Assembly: GCA_937998355.1 (NCBI GenBank)
Contig: CALLDI010000012.1
Span: 1-64,000, forward strand
Reading direction: 5' to 3'
From: an uncultured Eggerthella sp.
Lineage (GTDB): Bacteria > Actinomycetota > Coriobacteriia > Coriobacteriales > Eggerthellaceae
DNA length: 64,000 nt
Shown here: one piece after another, positions 14,608-22,740 of the stretch
Layout of the letters: every line of letters starts with the position of its first letter
Numbering within the stretch: the first letter of the stretch is position 1
Made by a program: the position numbers and the translations under genes
Notes under the pieces: generated by a model
Database searches by the model: none
The model's input: the letters and a program-made list of their open reading frames with translations, nothing else
What the model was told of the DNA's origin: nothing

Positions 14608-14685
14608 CTGTAGTGTAGTAGGTTGTTTGTTCGCGGAATGCCAGTGGTGGAGAAGATCGTTCGCGCACGATCGATATGAGCAAAC

Positions 14686-14709
14686 AAAAAGCACCCGAAA
14701 GGGTGCTTT
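14686..14709 (-). terminator. Terminator of tRNA-Asn
   Basis: Read on the minus strand, AAAGCACCC and GGGTGCTTT form a 9-bp stem around TTTC, followed by a run of T (A-run at 14686-14690 on the plus strand). It lies 11 bases after the tRNA 3' end. Confidence 0.85.
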
Positions 14710-14719
14710 CGAATTTCTA

Positions 14720-14794
<75 letters not shown>

Positions 14795-14822
14795 ATGTTG
14801 CCTCATCTCTGACGCTTGATAA

Positions 14823-14850
14823 ATTATAGAGCAAAGGGAAATCTTTGCAA
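14823..14850 (-). promoter_or_regulatory. Promoter of tRNA-Asn
   Basis: On the minus strand TTGCAA (14850-14845) and a perfect TATAAT (14828-14823) are 16 bases apart. The start would fall near 14816, about 22 bases before the tRNA. Confidence 0.65.
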
Positions 14851-14931
14851 TATCATTCACGAACTTTTCCAGCGTAAGGGCGTATTTCCAAAAGAAGGAA
14901 TACCGACCTGCGCTCCGTCGCCCCTTCGACC

Positions 14932-15150
14932 TTAATAGTCGATCGTGATCTTTTGGCATGTGCGGCAGATGGTCGCCGCGACCGCTGCGCGTCCGCCAAC
15001 TTGCGGGCTGCTCAGCTCGATGAATCCTGGCGCATGTCGTGCGTTCTTCAATGCGCTCGGCAGCTCATCAGCGAAGCTGAGCGCGCCGTCTTTCGTGCAG
15101 AATACGAAGCCTTGTTCAAGTGGACCTCCACATGTTTTGCAAGTACTCAT
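14932..15150 (-). CDS. Small zinc-ribbon protein
   Basis: A 72-residue protein with two CxxC pairs, CKTCGG near the N-terminus and CRTCQ near the C-terminus, plus a lone Cys in FVFCTKDG; together they suggest a metal-bound ribbon. No enzyme motif is seen. The ATG at 15150 is preferred because the upstream extension is Ser/Arg-rich and antisense to the preceding gene. It is the last of three closely packed minus-strand genes after an XRE-AbrB regulator, so regulation by that protein is likely. Confidence 0.6.
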   Translation of the reverse strand: MSTCKTCGGPLEQGFVFCTKDGALSFADELPSALKNARHAPGFIELSSPQVGGRAAVAATICRTCQKITIDY

Positions 15151-15157
15151 ATCAGCA

Positions 15158-15343
15158 TCAGTCCTTTTGGAAGACGAGCGAGATGACGAGCGTCTTGCCG
15201 GTCGGCCCAAACTTGTCAGGCACATACCCGCAAAAGCGAAAGCCCTTCTCGGCGTACTCGGTTATGACGGGTTTGAATCCTTCCAGCTCGGCGTTCCAAG
15301 CAGGATTGTTCTCTAAGTCCATTGTGACGAACTCAGTCTGCAT
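15158..15343 (-). CDS. Small DUF4177-like protein
   Basis: A 61-residue protein, MQTEFVTMDLENNPAWNAEL at the N-terminus and a beta-strand ending TLVISLVFQKD. Length and pattern recall DUF4177 proteins, but the match is by eye and weak. AAAGGA lies before the ATG at 15343. It starts inside the last codons of the XRE-AbrB gene and ends seven bases before the zinc-ribbon start, so the three are one operon. Function unknown. Confidence 0.5.
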   Translation of the reverse strand: MQTEFVTMDLENNPAWNAELEGFKPVITEYAEKGFRFCGYVPDKFGPTGKTLVISLVFQKD

Positions 15344-15797
15344 AGTGATTCCTTTCACTGGTCGTGCGGGCGATGGAGGCACTCACTGCGCGTCCATACT
15401 GCTCGAGCATCGCTTCAGCATCTTCGATGCGCTGCAGCGCGATACCTTGCGATTCATCGCCGAGGATCAAAAGCTCGCTACCGACCTCAAGTCCGAAGAT
15501 GTCGCGCGCCTTCTTCGGGATGACGATCTGCCCGCGTTCTCCCATGCGTGCGATACCGAAGATATGCAAGCCAGCAGGGGGAAGGGGATAGCTTTCATCC
15601 TCCTCGCGATAGTTGACCAGATCGTCGAGCCGTACGTTGAAGAGCTTCGCGATGCCTTGTGCGTTCATCAGGTCAGGCGTCGCTTCTCCCGACTCCCATT
15701 TCGCGACTGTCTGGCGCGAGACGCCAAGCTTAGCGGCCAGTGCTTCCTGTGTGAGTCCTGAGCGGCTACGCAGCGATGCGATATTCTGAGCGATCAT
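15333..15797 (-). CDS. XRE-family regulator with AbrB-like domain
   Basis: A 154-residue DNA-binding protein combining two domains. Residues 1-58 are a Cro/cI helix-turn-helix (GLTQEALAAKLGVSRQTVAKWE pattern); about 80-125 form a SpoVT/AbrB swapped-hairpin domain (RMGERGQIVIPKKARDIFGL). Both ends could bind DNA. ATG at 15797 is preferred over the ATG at 15806, which is only one base from AGGAGG. It probably represses its own three-gene operon; an imperfect GTTGCC...GGCAAC inverted repeat lies upstream (about 15879-15906). Confidence 0.8.
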   Translation of the reverse strand: MIAQNIASLRSRSGLTQEALAAKLGVSRQTVAKWESGEATPDLMNAQGIAKLFNVRLDDLVNYREEDESYPLPPAGLHIFGIARMGERGQIVIPKKARDIFGLEVGSELLILGDESQGIALQRIEDAEAMLEQYGRAVSASIARTTSERNHYAD

Positions 15798-15904
15798 ATC
15801 TTTCATACCTCCTGAAGAGCATTATCGCGTGGTCAGCGTGGTACCTCCACCAATCAGACTTGACGAATTCTGGTACTTGTTGCCAACTTGAGTTTACAAC
15901 GGCA

Positions 15905-15937
15905 ACGAAAAAGCGCCACCGTAGGGGGTGGCGCTTT
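15905..15937 (-). terminator. Terminator of carB
   Basis: AAAGCGCCACC (15910-15920) and GGTGGCGCTTT (15927-15937) form an 11-bp stem with a 6-base loop. On the minus strand it is followed by TTTTTCG, so it ends the carB transcript, 58 bases after the stop. Confidence 0.85.
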
Positions 15938-15994
15938 CGTGGTCACATGCTGGTGTGATCGCGTGCAGCTTCTATCTGCGTGCGAACTGTGAGA

Positions 15995-18900
15995 CTATTT
16001 GATGCGAGCGTGGATCTCTTGCAGGGACGAGATGCCGTGGTCCTCGCTGGCCTCCACCGTTGCGATACCCTTCGCGGACGCGATAGCAGCTGCCATGGTG
16101 GTGAAGTAGGGCGTGTGTGCCTTGATGGCTGCCTTGCGGATGTACGAGTCGTCCTCGGCTGATTCGCTGGTGGCGCGCGGCGTGTTGATGACCAGATCCA
16201 TCTCGCCGTTGGTGATGAGGTCGACCAGGTTCGGGCGGCCTTCGTGCAGCTTCTTCACGGTCTCGACCGCGATGCCTTCGCCCTCGATGATCTTCGCGCT
16301 GCCTTCGGTCGCGTAGATGTCGAAGCCAGCTTCTTTCAGCGCGTGTGCGAGCTCGGGAAGTTCAGGTTTGTCGTTGTTCGAGATGGAGATGAGCACCTTG
16401 CCACCCTTCGGCAGCACGGTCTGCGTGGCCTCCTGCGCTTTGAAGAACGCTTCGCCGAAGGTCTTCGCGAGACCCAGTACTTCGCCAGTAGAGCGCATCT
16501 CGGGACCCAGGATCGGGTCGACTTCGGGGAACATGTTGAAGGGGAGCACCGCTTCCTTCACGCCGTAGTATTCGTAGCTCTTCTCCTTGAGTTCGGGGAT
16601 AGGAGAGGGGCGACCCGTAAGGGGCATGGTGATGACCTCGGTAGCGATGGGCACCATCTGGATGTTGCAGATCTTCGAGACCAGCGGCACCGTACGTGAC
16701 GCGCGCGGGTTCGCTTCGAGTACGTAGACCACGTCGTTCTCGATCGCGTACTGCATGTTCATGAGGCCGCGAACGTGCATGGCCTCGGCGATGCGCTTGG
16801 TGTAGTCGCGGATGGTGGCCAGGTGCTCTTCCGAGATGTTCACGGAAGGCAGCACGCAGGCGGAGTCGCCCGAATGGACGCCCGCAAGTTCGATGTGCTC
16901 CATGACAGCAGGGATGTAGGCTTCTTCGCCGTCGCAGATCGCGTCCGCTTCGCACTCGAGCGCATGGTTTAAGAAGCGGTCGACCAGGATCGGACGATCG
17001 GGTGTGACACCTACAGCCGCGTTCATGTAGCTGACCAGGTTCTCGTCGTCGTAGACCACTTCCATGCCGCGTCCGCCCAGCACGTAGGAGGGGCGCACCA
17101 TGACCGGGTAGCCGATGCGATGCGCGATGGCCAGCGCGTCGTCCACGGTAACGGCCATGTCGGATTCGGGCATGGGGATGCCCAGTTCGTCCATCATGGC
17201 GCGGAAACGATCGCGATCTTCCGCCAGGTCGATGATCTCGGGGCTGGTGCCCAGGATGTTCACGCCCGCTGCTTTCAGTTCGGCCGACAGGTTCAGCGGG
17301 GTCTGGCCGCCGAACTGCGCGATGACGCCCAGCGGCTTCTCCTTTTCGTAGATCGACAGGACGTCTTCAGTGGTGAGCGGCTCGAAGTAGAGCTTGTCGG
17401 AGGTGTCGTAGTCGGTCGAGACCGTTTCGGGGTTGCAGTTCACGATGATGGTCTCGAAGCCCAGCTTGCGCAGCGCGATGGATGCATGCACGCAGCAGTA
17501 GTCGAATTCGATGCCCTGGCCGATGCGGTTCGGACCGCCGCCCAGGATCATGACCTTCGGCGCATCGGTAGTGGTGGAATGGTCGGGTGCGTTGTACGTG
17601 GAATAGTAGTACGCGGAATCTTCCGTCGAGCTAACATGCACGCCTTCCCAGGCTTCCGTGATGCCGAGGCTGATGCGCTGTTCGCGAATGTCCTTCTCGG
17701 GGATATCCATGATCATCGACAGGTAGCGATCGGCGAAACCGTCCTTCTTCGCTTGTTCCAGCATATCGGCGGGGAGCAGCTTGCCGGGGTTCTCGTTCGC
17801 ATACGTGATGATGCGATTCTCTTCTTCGACCAGTTCGAGCATCTGCTCGAGGAAGTAGGTCTTGATCTTCGTGCGTTCGTGCACTTCGTCGATGGTCGCG
17901 CCCTTGCGGAATGCTTCATACATGATGAACTGGCGCTTCGAAGACGGCGTGCTGATCTGGCGCAGCAGCTCGTCCTTGCTCTGCTCGTGGAAATCGCCCA
18001 CGAAACCGAGGCCGTAACAGCCCTGCTCGAGCGAACGGATGGCCTTCTGGAAGGCCTCCTTGTAGGTCTTGCCGATGCTCATGACCTCGCCTACGGCGCG
18101 CATTTGCGTGCCCAGCTCGTCCTTCACGCCCTTGAACTTCTCGAACGCCCAGCGTGCGAACTTCAGGACGACGTAGTCGCCACCGGCGACGTACTTGTCG
18201 AGCGTGCCGTGCTTGCCGCAGGGGATCTCGTCCAGATTGAGGCCGGAAGCCAGCATGGCCGAGATGAGCGCGATGGGGAAGCCCGTCGCTTTCGAGGCGA
18301 GCGCGGAAGAGCGCGAGGTGCGCGGATTGATCTCGATGATGATGTCGCGGTCGGACACGGGGTCATGTGCCCACTGCACGTTGGTTCCGCCGACTACCTG
18401 GACCGCTTCGACGATGCGATGCGACTTCTCTTCCAGGCGTTTGATGACGTCTTCGGAGATGGTCTGCATGGGCGCGGCGCAGAACGAGTCGCCCGTATGG
18501 ACGCCCATCGGGTCGATGTTCTCGATGGTGCAGATAGTGATCATGTTGCCCTTGGAGTCGCGAACGACCTCATATTCGAGTTCTTCCCAGCCGATGACGG
18601 ACTCTTCGACCAAGACTTCGTTCACCGGAGATGCCTGAAGGCCGCGCGCGACCACGGTGCGCAGTTCGTCGATGTTGTAGACGATGCCGCCGCCCGTACC
18701 ACCCATGGTGTAGGCAGGGCGCAGGACGCAGGGGTAACCCAGACGATCCGCGATCTCGACCGCATCTTCCACGGTGTAGGCCACTTCGGAGCGTGCCATC
18801 TCGATGCCCAGCGATTCCATGGTCTTCTTGAATTCGTTGCGGTCTTCGCCGCGTTCGATCGCGTCGACCTGAACGCCGATGACCTTGACGCCATACTTGT

Positions 18901-19225
18901 CGAGGATGCCCTTGTTCGCCAGTTCGGCACAGAGGTTCAGAGCGGACTGACCACCCAGGTTGGGCAGCAGTGCGTCGGGGCGTTCCTTGGCGATGATCTG
19001 CTCGAGGCGTTCGCAGTTCAGTGGCTCGATATAGGTGACATCGGCCGTGTCAGGGTCGGTCATGATGGTCGCAGGATTGGAATTCACTAGCACGATCTCG
19101 TATCCGAGCGCTCGGAGCGCTTTGCAGGCTTGAGTGCCTGAATAGTCGAATTCGCATGCTTGCCCGATGATGATAGGTCCAGAGCCGATGATCAGTACCT
19201 TATGAATATCGGTGCGTTTTCCCAT
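15995..19225 (-). CDS. carB: Carbamoyl-phosphate synthase large subunit
   Basis: A 1076-residue protein, the normal length for CarB. It makes carbamoyl phosphate for arginine and pyrimidine synthesis from ammonia, bicarbonate and ATP. Two ATP-grasp halves are visible: the first after LIIGSGPIIIGQACEFDYSG, with RPAYTMGGTGGG near residue 170; the second after MILGGGPNRIGQGIEFDYCC, with RPSYVLGGRGME near 715. The MGS-like allosteric domain is at the C-terminus (KVLISISNNDKPELPELA onward). AAGGAGC precedes the ATG. No carA gene lies next to it, so the small subunit must be elsewhere. It stands alone between two terminators. Confidence 0.97.
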   Translation of the reverse strand: MGKRTDIHKVLIIGSGPIIIGQACEFDYSGTQACKALRALGYEIVLVNSNPATIMTDPDTADVTYIEPLNCERLEQIIAKERPDALLPNLGGQSALNLCAELANKGILDKYGVKVIGVQVDAIERGEDRNEFKKTMESLGIEMARSEVAYTVEDAVEIADRLGYPCVLRPAYTMGGTGGGIVYNIDELRTVVARGLQASPVNEVLVEESVIGWEELEYEVVRDSKGNMITICTIENIDPMGVHTGDSFCAAPMQTISEDVIKRLEEKSHRIVEAVQVVGGTNVQWAHDPVSDRDIIIEINPRTSRSSALASKATGFPIALISAMLASGLNLDEIPCGKHGTLDKYVAGGDYVVLKFARWAFEKFKGVKDELGTQMRAVGEVMSIGKTYKEAFQKAIRSLEQGCYGLGFVGDFHEQSKDELLRQISTPSSKRQFIMYEAFRKGATIDEVHERTKIKTYFLEQMLELVEEENRIITYANENPGKLLPADMLEQAKKDGFADRYLSMIMDIPEKDIREQRISLGITEAWEGVHVSSTEDSAYYYSTYNAPDHSTTTDAPKVMILGGGPNRIGQGIEFDYCCVHASIALRKLGFETIIVNCNPETVSTDYDTSDKLYFEPLTTEDVLSIYEKEKPLGVIAQFGGQTPLNLSAELKAAGVNILGTSPEIIDLAEDRDRFRAMMDELGIPMPESDMAVTVDDALAIAHRIGYPVMVRPSYVLGGRGMEVVYDDENLVSYMNAAVGVTPDRPILVDRFLNHALECEADAICDGEEAYIPAVMEHIELAGVHSGDSACVLPSVNISEEHLATIRDYTKRIAEAMHVRGLMNMQYAIENDVVYVLEANPRASRTVPLVSKICNIQMVPIATEVITMPLTGRPSPIPELKEKSYEYYGVKEAVLPFNMFPEVDPILGPEMRSTGEVLGLAKTFGEAFFKAQEATQTVLPKGGKVLISISNNDKPELPELAHALKEAGFDIYATEGSAKIIEGEGIAVETVKKLHEGRPNLVDLITNGEMDLVINTPRATSESAEDDSYIRKAAIKAHTPYFTTMAAAIASAKGIATVEASEDHGISSLQEIHARIK

Positions 19226-19479
19226 GTTCGCTCCTTCTGCGTGCGAGATTCCTTGTTCCTGCCGCGCCTCCAGATCGAGCGAAGAGCAGGCCGCAAGGGT
19301 GCCAGTATTTCTTTTTCAAGGCTTCATTATAAACGGTTTGAAGCGCCCGCGGTGTTCGCAGGCTATATTTTTCCAAATGGAAACAAGCGCGTGTCAGAAT
19401 CGCGCTCATCAGGCGTTCGTTCGGGCTGAAAGCTACAATGAAGCTGTTGAACGAAAGCAATGCGAGGAAGGGAATCGCT

Positions 19480-19977
19480 ATGAAATTAGATGCAGGTCTA
19501 GACGCCATGGAAGATGGCTTTGTGACGGAGGCTGAGCAGGTCGATCAAGAGACCGAGATCGAAGATATGCAGTCCCTGCTCGACGACGATATCATGGATC
19601 CCGATAGCCTCGACACTGATATGGAAGATGCGTATCGGGGTTTTCACGATAATAAAGGCTTCGAAGGTATTCCGATCGGTGGTTATACCGATTCGCAGCT
19701 CGAGGATATCGTTCGCGATGCGACAGGGCTCGATATGCCCGAAGATGGTCTTCATGTTGAAGATGGATTCGGCCGCGATGTAGCGGAAGACGATATTCCG
19801 AACGCTGGTCGCATCAGCGATTTCGATGCCGAAGAGCTCTCGAACGATACGGAAGAGGTCACGCTCGATGAGGCCGAACCGATCGACTACGGCTTCGATG
19901 TCGCGCGCTATCAAGCAGAAGATGGTGAAGGTGGAACGGTCGATACGATCGTGCAAGAAGCTGGTAAAGGACTGTAA
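19480..19977 (+). CDS. Highly acidic protein of unknown function
   Basis: A 165-residue cytoplasmic protein with an extreme excess of Asp and Glu over Lys and Arg, few aromatic residues and no Cys. No domain or motif is recognised; it looks largely disordered apart from short repeats of the type DxEDxxxG. The ATG at 19480 is chosen over 19438 because AGGAAGGG lies seven bases upstream. It is a single gene followed by its own terminator, divergent from carB. Codon use resembles the backbone, so it is probably native to the lineage. Confidence 0.65.
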   Translation: MKLDAGLDAMEDGFVTEAEQVDQETEIEDMQSLLDDDIMDPDSLDTDMEDAYRGFHDNKGFEGIPIGGYTDSQLEDIVRDATGLDMPEDGLHVEDGFGRDVAEDDIPNAGRISDFDAEELSNDTEEVTLDEAEPIDYGFDVARYQAEDGEGGTVDTIVQEAGKGL

Positions 19978-19998
19978 GCCGAAAATGACCAAGGACCC

Positions 19999-20043
19999 AA
20001 GGGCTCGCGTAGGGTGAATATTCCCACGTGCAGCCCTTTCTTT
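19999..20043 (+). terminator. Terminator after the acidic protein gene
   Basis: AAGGGCT (19999-20005) pairs with AGCCCTT (20032-20038); an inner GGG/CCC stem extends it, and TTCTTTC follows. Confidence 0.65.
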
Positions 20044-20078
20044 CGTGCTCGAGAGGGCATGTGCGCTCGCAGTGTATT

Positions 20079-20108
20079 TTGCTGCTCATCAGGAAAATAC
20101 GCTAGAAT
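20079..20108 (+). promoter_or_regulatory. Promoter of the CAU tRNA
   Basis: TTGCTG (20079-20084) and TAGAAT (20103-20108) are 18 bases apart; the start would fall about seven bases before the tRNA. Confidence 0.6.
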
Positions 20109-20122
20109 AACTAGACGCACAC

Positions 20123-20197
20123 GGGCCCATAGCTCAACGGTGGAGCAGGGGACTCATAATCCTTTGGTTCTCGGTTCGAATCCGGGTGGGCCCACCA
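20123..20197 (+). tRNA. tRNA with CAT anticodon, probably tRNA-Ile2
   Basis: Acceptor GGGCCCA pairs with TGGGCCC, the D arm is GCTC/GAGC, the anticodon loop CTCATAA reads CAT, and CCA is encoded. The first pair is G-C, so it is not an initiator. The segment GGGGACTCATAATCC resembles lysidine-modified tRNA-Ile(CAU) genes such as E. coli ileX more than elongator Met tRNAs, hence Ile2 is preferred. Elongator tRNA-Met remains possible. Confidence 0.88.
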
Positions 20198-20210
20198 TGA
20201 TCAGGTAGCG

Positions 20211-20237
20211 GCCAGGGTCGATCCCTGGTCGTTTTTC
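20211..20237 (+). terminator. Terminator after the CAU tRNA
   Basis: GCCAGGG (20211-20217) pairs with CCCTGGT (20224-20230; one G-T pair) and is followed by GTTTTTC. Confidence 0.75.
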
Positions 20238-20294
20238 ATAGAAGGGGAAACGCGCGGTCGCAATGCCGCGTGCAAGAACAAGAGGGGAAATACG

Positions 20295-20801
20295 ATGGAG
20301 CAGACGAATGATATCGCTGAATTGATGGAGCGGATCAAGACTCAAGAAACGATGTACGAATTCGATCGCATCGATGAAGACCTTGCTTTGCAGATGGGTG
20401 TCTATGTCGTGCGTCGTGCGAAAGCGATGGGCAAGCCGGTCGCTACGCGCGTCACGCTCAATCGCCGTACGCTCTTCGCGTATTCGATGCCGGGTACGAA
20501 GCCTGAAAGCGACAATTGGATCCGTCGCAAGGAGAACATGTCGTACGCGACCAATGGCAGTTCGTACTACTGGGAATGTTGGTGCGAACTGGGTGAACAT
20601 CCCTTCGAATGGCGTGGCGTGACCTACGCAGATTACGCGCCAGCAGGCGGTTGTTTCCCGCTCTTCGTTAAGGGCGTCGGCATGGTGGGCACGCTCACGA
20701 TCTCGGGCATGGCGAGTCACGAAGATCACGCGCTCGCGTTCGAGACCGTAGAGAAAGCGGTCACGGGGGAGCTTGGCGTCGACGTCTCAGGGCTGTTCTA
20801 G
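20295..20801 (+). CDS. UPF0303 family (HbpS-like) protein
   Basis: A 168-residue cytoplasmic protein of the UPF0303/DUF336 group. Family features seen are DLALQMGVYVVRRAKAMGKPV near 30-50, RRKENMSYATNGSSYYWE near 80-98 and the glycine-rich FPLFVKGVGMVGTLTISGM near 122-140. Relatives bind haem or small ligands, and the group is poorly characterised. AGAGGGGA precedes the ATG. It is a single gene between a tRNA and trpS. No His or Cys arrangement proves haem binding here. Confidence 0.75.
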   Translation: MEQTNDIAELMERIKTQETMYEFDRIDEDLALQMGVYVVRRAKAMGKPVATRVTLNRRTLFAYSMPGTKPESDNWIRRKENMSYATNGSSYYWECWCELGEHPFEWRGVTYADYAPAGGCFPLFVKGVGMVGTLTISGMASHEDHALAFETVEKAVTGELGVDVSGLF

Positions 20802-20850
20802 TTCTGTCCACGCACGTTCGCGGAGGTTTCCGCAGGCGAAGTTCTAACCC

Positions 20851-20859
20851 TGATATACT
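20851..20859 (+). promoter_or_regulatory. Extended -10 promoter of trpS
   Basis: TGATATACT is an extended -10 element 44 bases before the trpS start. The same TGATATAMT form occurs before vapBC (1021-1029) and the small-RNA candidate (9912-9920). No -35 match is evident. Confidence 0.55.
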
Positions 20860-20902
20860 TTATGAGTCGTATAACCGTCTACGTGAATGGGAAGAATCAT
20901 AC

Positions 20903-21949
20903 ATGAGTGTTGATAGTTTCGAAGCAAGCGTGAAGAAGAGCGATGCGCTCAAAGAAGATCTGCTGCTTCATCCGACGAAGTACGTCATGCTCACGGGCGA
21001 TCGTCCGACGGGACGACTGCACCTTGGCCACTATTTCGGCACCATCAAAGAGCGTGTGAACTTGCAGGACAAGGGCGTTCCGACGCGCGTGGTCATCGCG
21101 GATTATCAGGTCATCACCGATCGCGACACCACTGAGCACATCCAGGATAACGTCTACAACATGGTCATCGATTACCTGGCCTGCGGGATCGATCCGGAGA
21201 AGACGCTCATCTTCACCCATTCTGCGGTGCCGGCGCTCAATCAGCTCATGCTGCCGTTCTTGTCGCTGGTCACGGAGTCTGAATTGCATCGCAATCCAAC
21301 TGTGAAGTCGGAGATGGAGGCTTCAGGCCATGCGCTCACGGGGCTTCTGCTCACGTATCCGATCCATCAGGCGTGCGATATCCTGTTCTGCAAGGGTAAC
21401 ATCGTACCCGTAGGTAAGGATCAGTTGCCTCATATCGAGATCACGCGCCAGATCGCACGTCGTTTCAACGACCGTTATGGTCATGTGTTCCCTGAGCCTG
21501 AAGGCCTGCTCAACGATGCGCCCGAGATCCCAGGTCTCGATGGTCGCAAGATGTCAAAGAGCTATGGCAATGCCATCAGCTTGTGCTTCACTGAAGAAGA
21601 GACGGCCAAGCTCATCAAGAAGTCGCAGACCGACTCCGAACGTTTCATCACCTACGATAAGGAAAATCGCCCAGGTGTTTCGGCACTTCTCACTACAGCA
21701 GCGCTCTGCACGGGTCGTACGGAAGAGGATATCGCAGCTGAGATCGGCAACGATGGTTCAGGTGCGCTCAAGAAATACGTCACCGAGAGCGTCAATGAAT
21801 ACCTCGCACCCATTCGCGAGCGTCGTTGCGCACTCGAAGGCGATCTTGATTATGTGAAGGATGTGCTGCACGAGGGTAATAAGAAAGCGAATCTCATCGC
21901 GGACGCGACTCTCAACGAAGTGCGCGAAGCGATGAACATGGTGTATTAG
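20903..21949 (+). CDS. trpS: Tryptophan-tRNA ligase
   Basis: A 348-residue class I aminoacyl-tRNA synthetase that charges tRNA-Trp. The HIGH-type motif is GRLHLGHY near residues 36-43, and the KMSKS motif is seen exactly as KMSKS near residue 213. The segment VGKDQLPHIEITRQIARRFN near 172-192 is typical of TrpRS. It has no N-terminal extension or regulatory domain. GGGAAGAA precedes the ATG. No T-box or trp attenuator structure is seen in the short leader. It ends in its own terminator. Confidence 0.95.
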   Translation: MSVDSFEASVKKSDALKEDLLLHPTKYVMLTGDRPTGRLHLGHYFGTIKERVNLQDKGVPTRVVIADYQVITDRDTTEHIQDNVYNMVIDYLACGIDPEKTLIFTHSAVPALNQLMLPFLSLVTESELHRNPTVKSEMEASGHALTGLLLTYPIHQACDILFCKGNIVPVGKDQLPHIEITRQIARRFNDRYGHVFPEPEGLLNDAPEIPGLDGRKMSKSYGNAISLCFTEEETAKLIKKSQTDSERFITYDKENRPGVSALLTTAALCTGRTEEDIAAEIGNDGSGALKKYVTESVNEYLAPIRERRCALEGDLDYVKDVLHEGNKKANLIADATLNEVREAMNMVY

Positions 21950-22037
21950 CCCGCGCATACAGTAGTGAAACGAGTCCTCGAGTTGTCTGCAGATTCGTAA
22001 CGACTTTCGCTGATCGAAACTGAATAACGTAGTCTAT

Positions 22038-22063
22038 AAGACGGAAGTTCGCTTCCGTCTTTT
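22038..22063 (+). terminator. Terminator of trpS
   Basis: AAGACGGAAG (22038-22047) and CTTCCGTCTT (22052-22061) form a 10-bp perfect stem capped by the stable loop TTCG. It ends 20 bases before the next start, so the following gene needs its own promoter or readthrough. Confidence 0.88.
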
Positions 22064-22080
22064 CTTTGGGTTGGAGCACA

Positions 22081-22524
22081 ATGAGCGAACAGCGACAGAG
22101 CGATAAGCGAGTCACGGCAGCCGTATGGGCTTGCCGTGTGTGTTTCGCGCTCGTGTTCATCGTGAACATCCAATGTGCGCTCAGCTACGTGGTCATGCCC
22201 GAGTCGTTCGCCGGGGGCTTTCAGCTTTCGGGCGTTCCCGGTGTGGTGGCGGTGCAGGGTATCGGCGTTGCGTTTCTCATGTGGAACGCAACGTATCCTG
22301 CGTTCATCGTCAGCCCTCAACGCTTCAAGACGTTAGGCATCGTGGTCGTTGTTCAGCAGATCATCGGGCTCGTAGGGGAGAGTGCGATCCTTATGAACCT
22401 GCCCTCAGTAGGCTACGCTCAGCTCGTGGAGAGCATCTTGCGGTTCATCTTGTTCGATGCACTCGGCCTCATCATCATGGCCACTTCGCTCGCATTCCTT
22501 TTCTTCGTGCTTAGAAGATCCTAG
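22081..22524 (+). CDS. Four-helix membrane protein of unknown function
   Basis: A 147-residue protein with four hydrophobic segments at about 12-32, 44-63, 78-98 and 118-143. The layout is that of DoxX-like small membrane proteins, but no family motif is certain. The ATG at 22081 has GGAG a few bases upstream; an in-frame TTG 15 bases earlier overlaps the trpS terminator and is rejected. It is a single gene, followed by about 140 bases without features until a minus-strand terminator. Confidence 0.6.
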   Translation: MSEQRQSDKRVTAAVWACRVCFALVFIVNIQCALSYVVMPESFAGGFQLSGVPGVVAVQGIGVAFLMWNATYPAFIVSPQRFKTLGIVVVVQQIIGLVGESAILMNLPSVGYAQLVESILRFILFDALGLIIMATSLAFLFFVLRRS

Positions 22525-22665
22525 AAGATTCGAATAGGTGTGATCGAGAGCGCTCAGCGAGCATAACGTGCGCGCAAAACGAGCGTACGAGAGCTGTGGG
22601 TGCCATGCAGCGTATGGACCCGATAAACGCGCGTGGGCAGATAACGAGCGTACAAAACGAGAGCA

Positions 22666-22697
22666 CAAAAAAAGAGAGGGAGCTTTCGCTCCCTCTC
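22666..22697 (-). terminator. Terminator of the first acyl-CoA dehydrogenase gene
   Basis: GAGAGGGAGC (22674-22683) and GCTCCCTCTC (22688-22697) form a perfect 10-bp stem around TTTC. On the minus strand a run of seven T follows (22673-22667). Confidence 0.9.
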
Positions 22698-22740
22698 CCC
22701 GGAATCTACCAAGTATATCTTGGTTGGATGGCCTATCGGC

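Noticed and set aside
17120..19090. A 656-codon open frame antisense to carB
   Set aside because: It is a shadow of codon bias in a conserved gene: its translation is repetitive and rich in Asp, Val, His and Arg, it has no ribosome site, and carB on the other strand is unmistakable.
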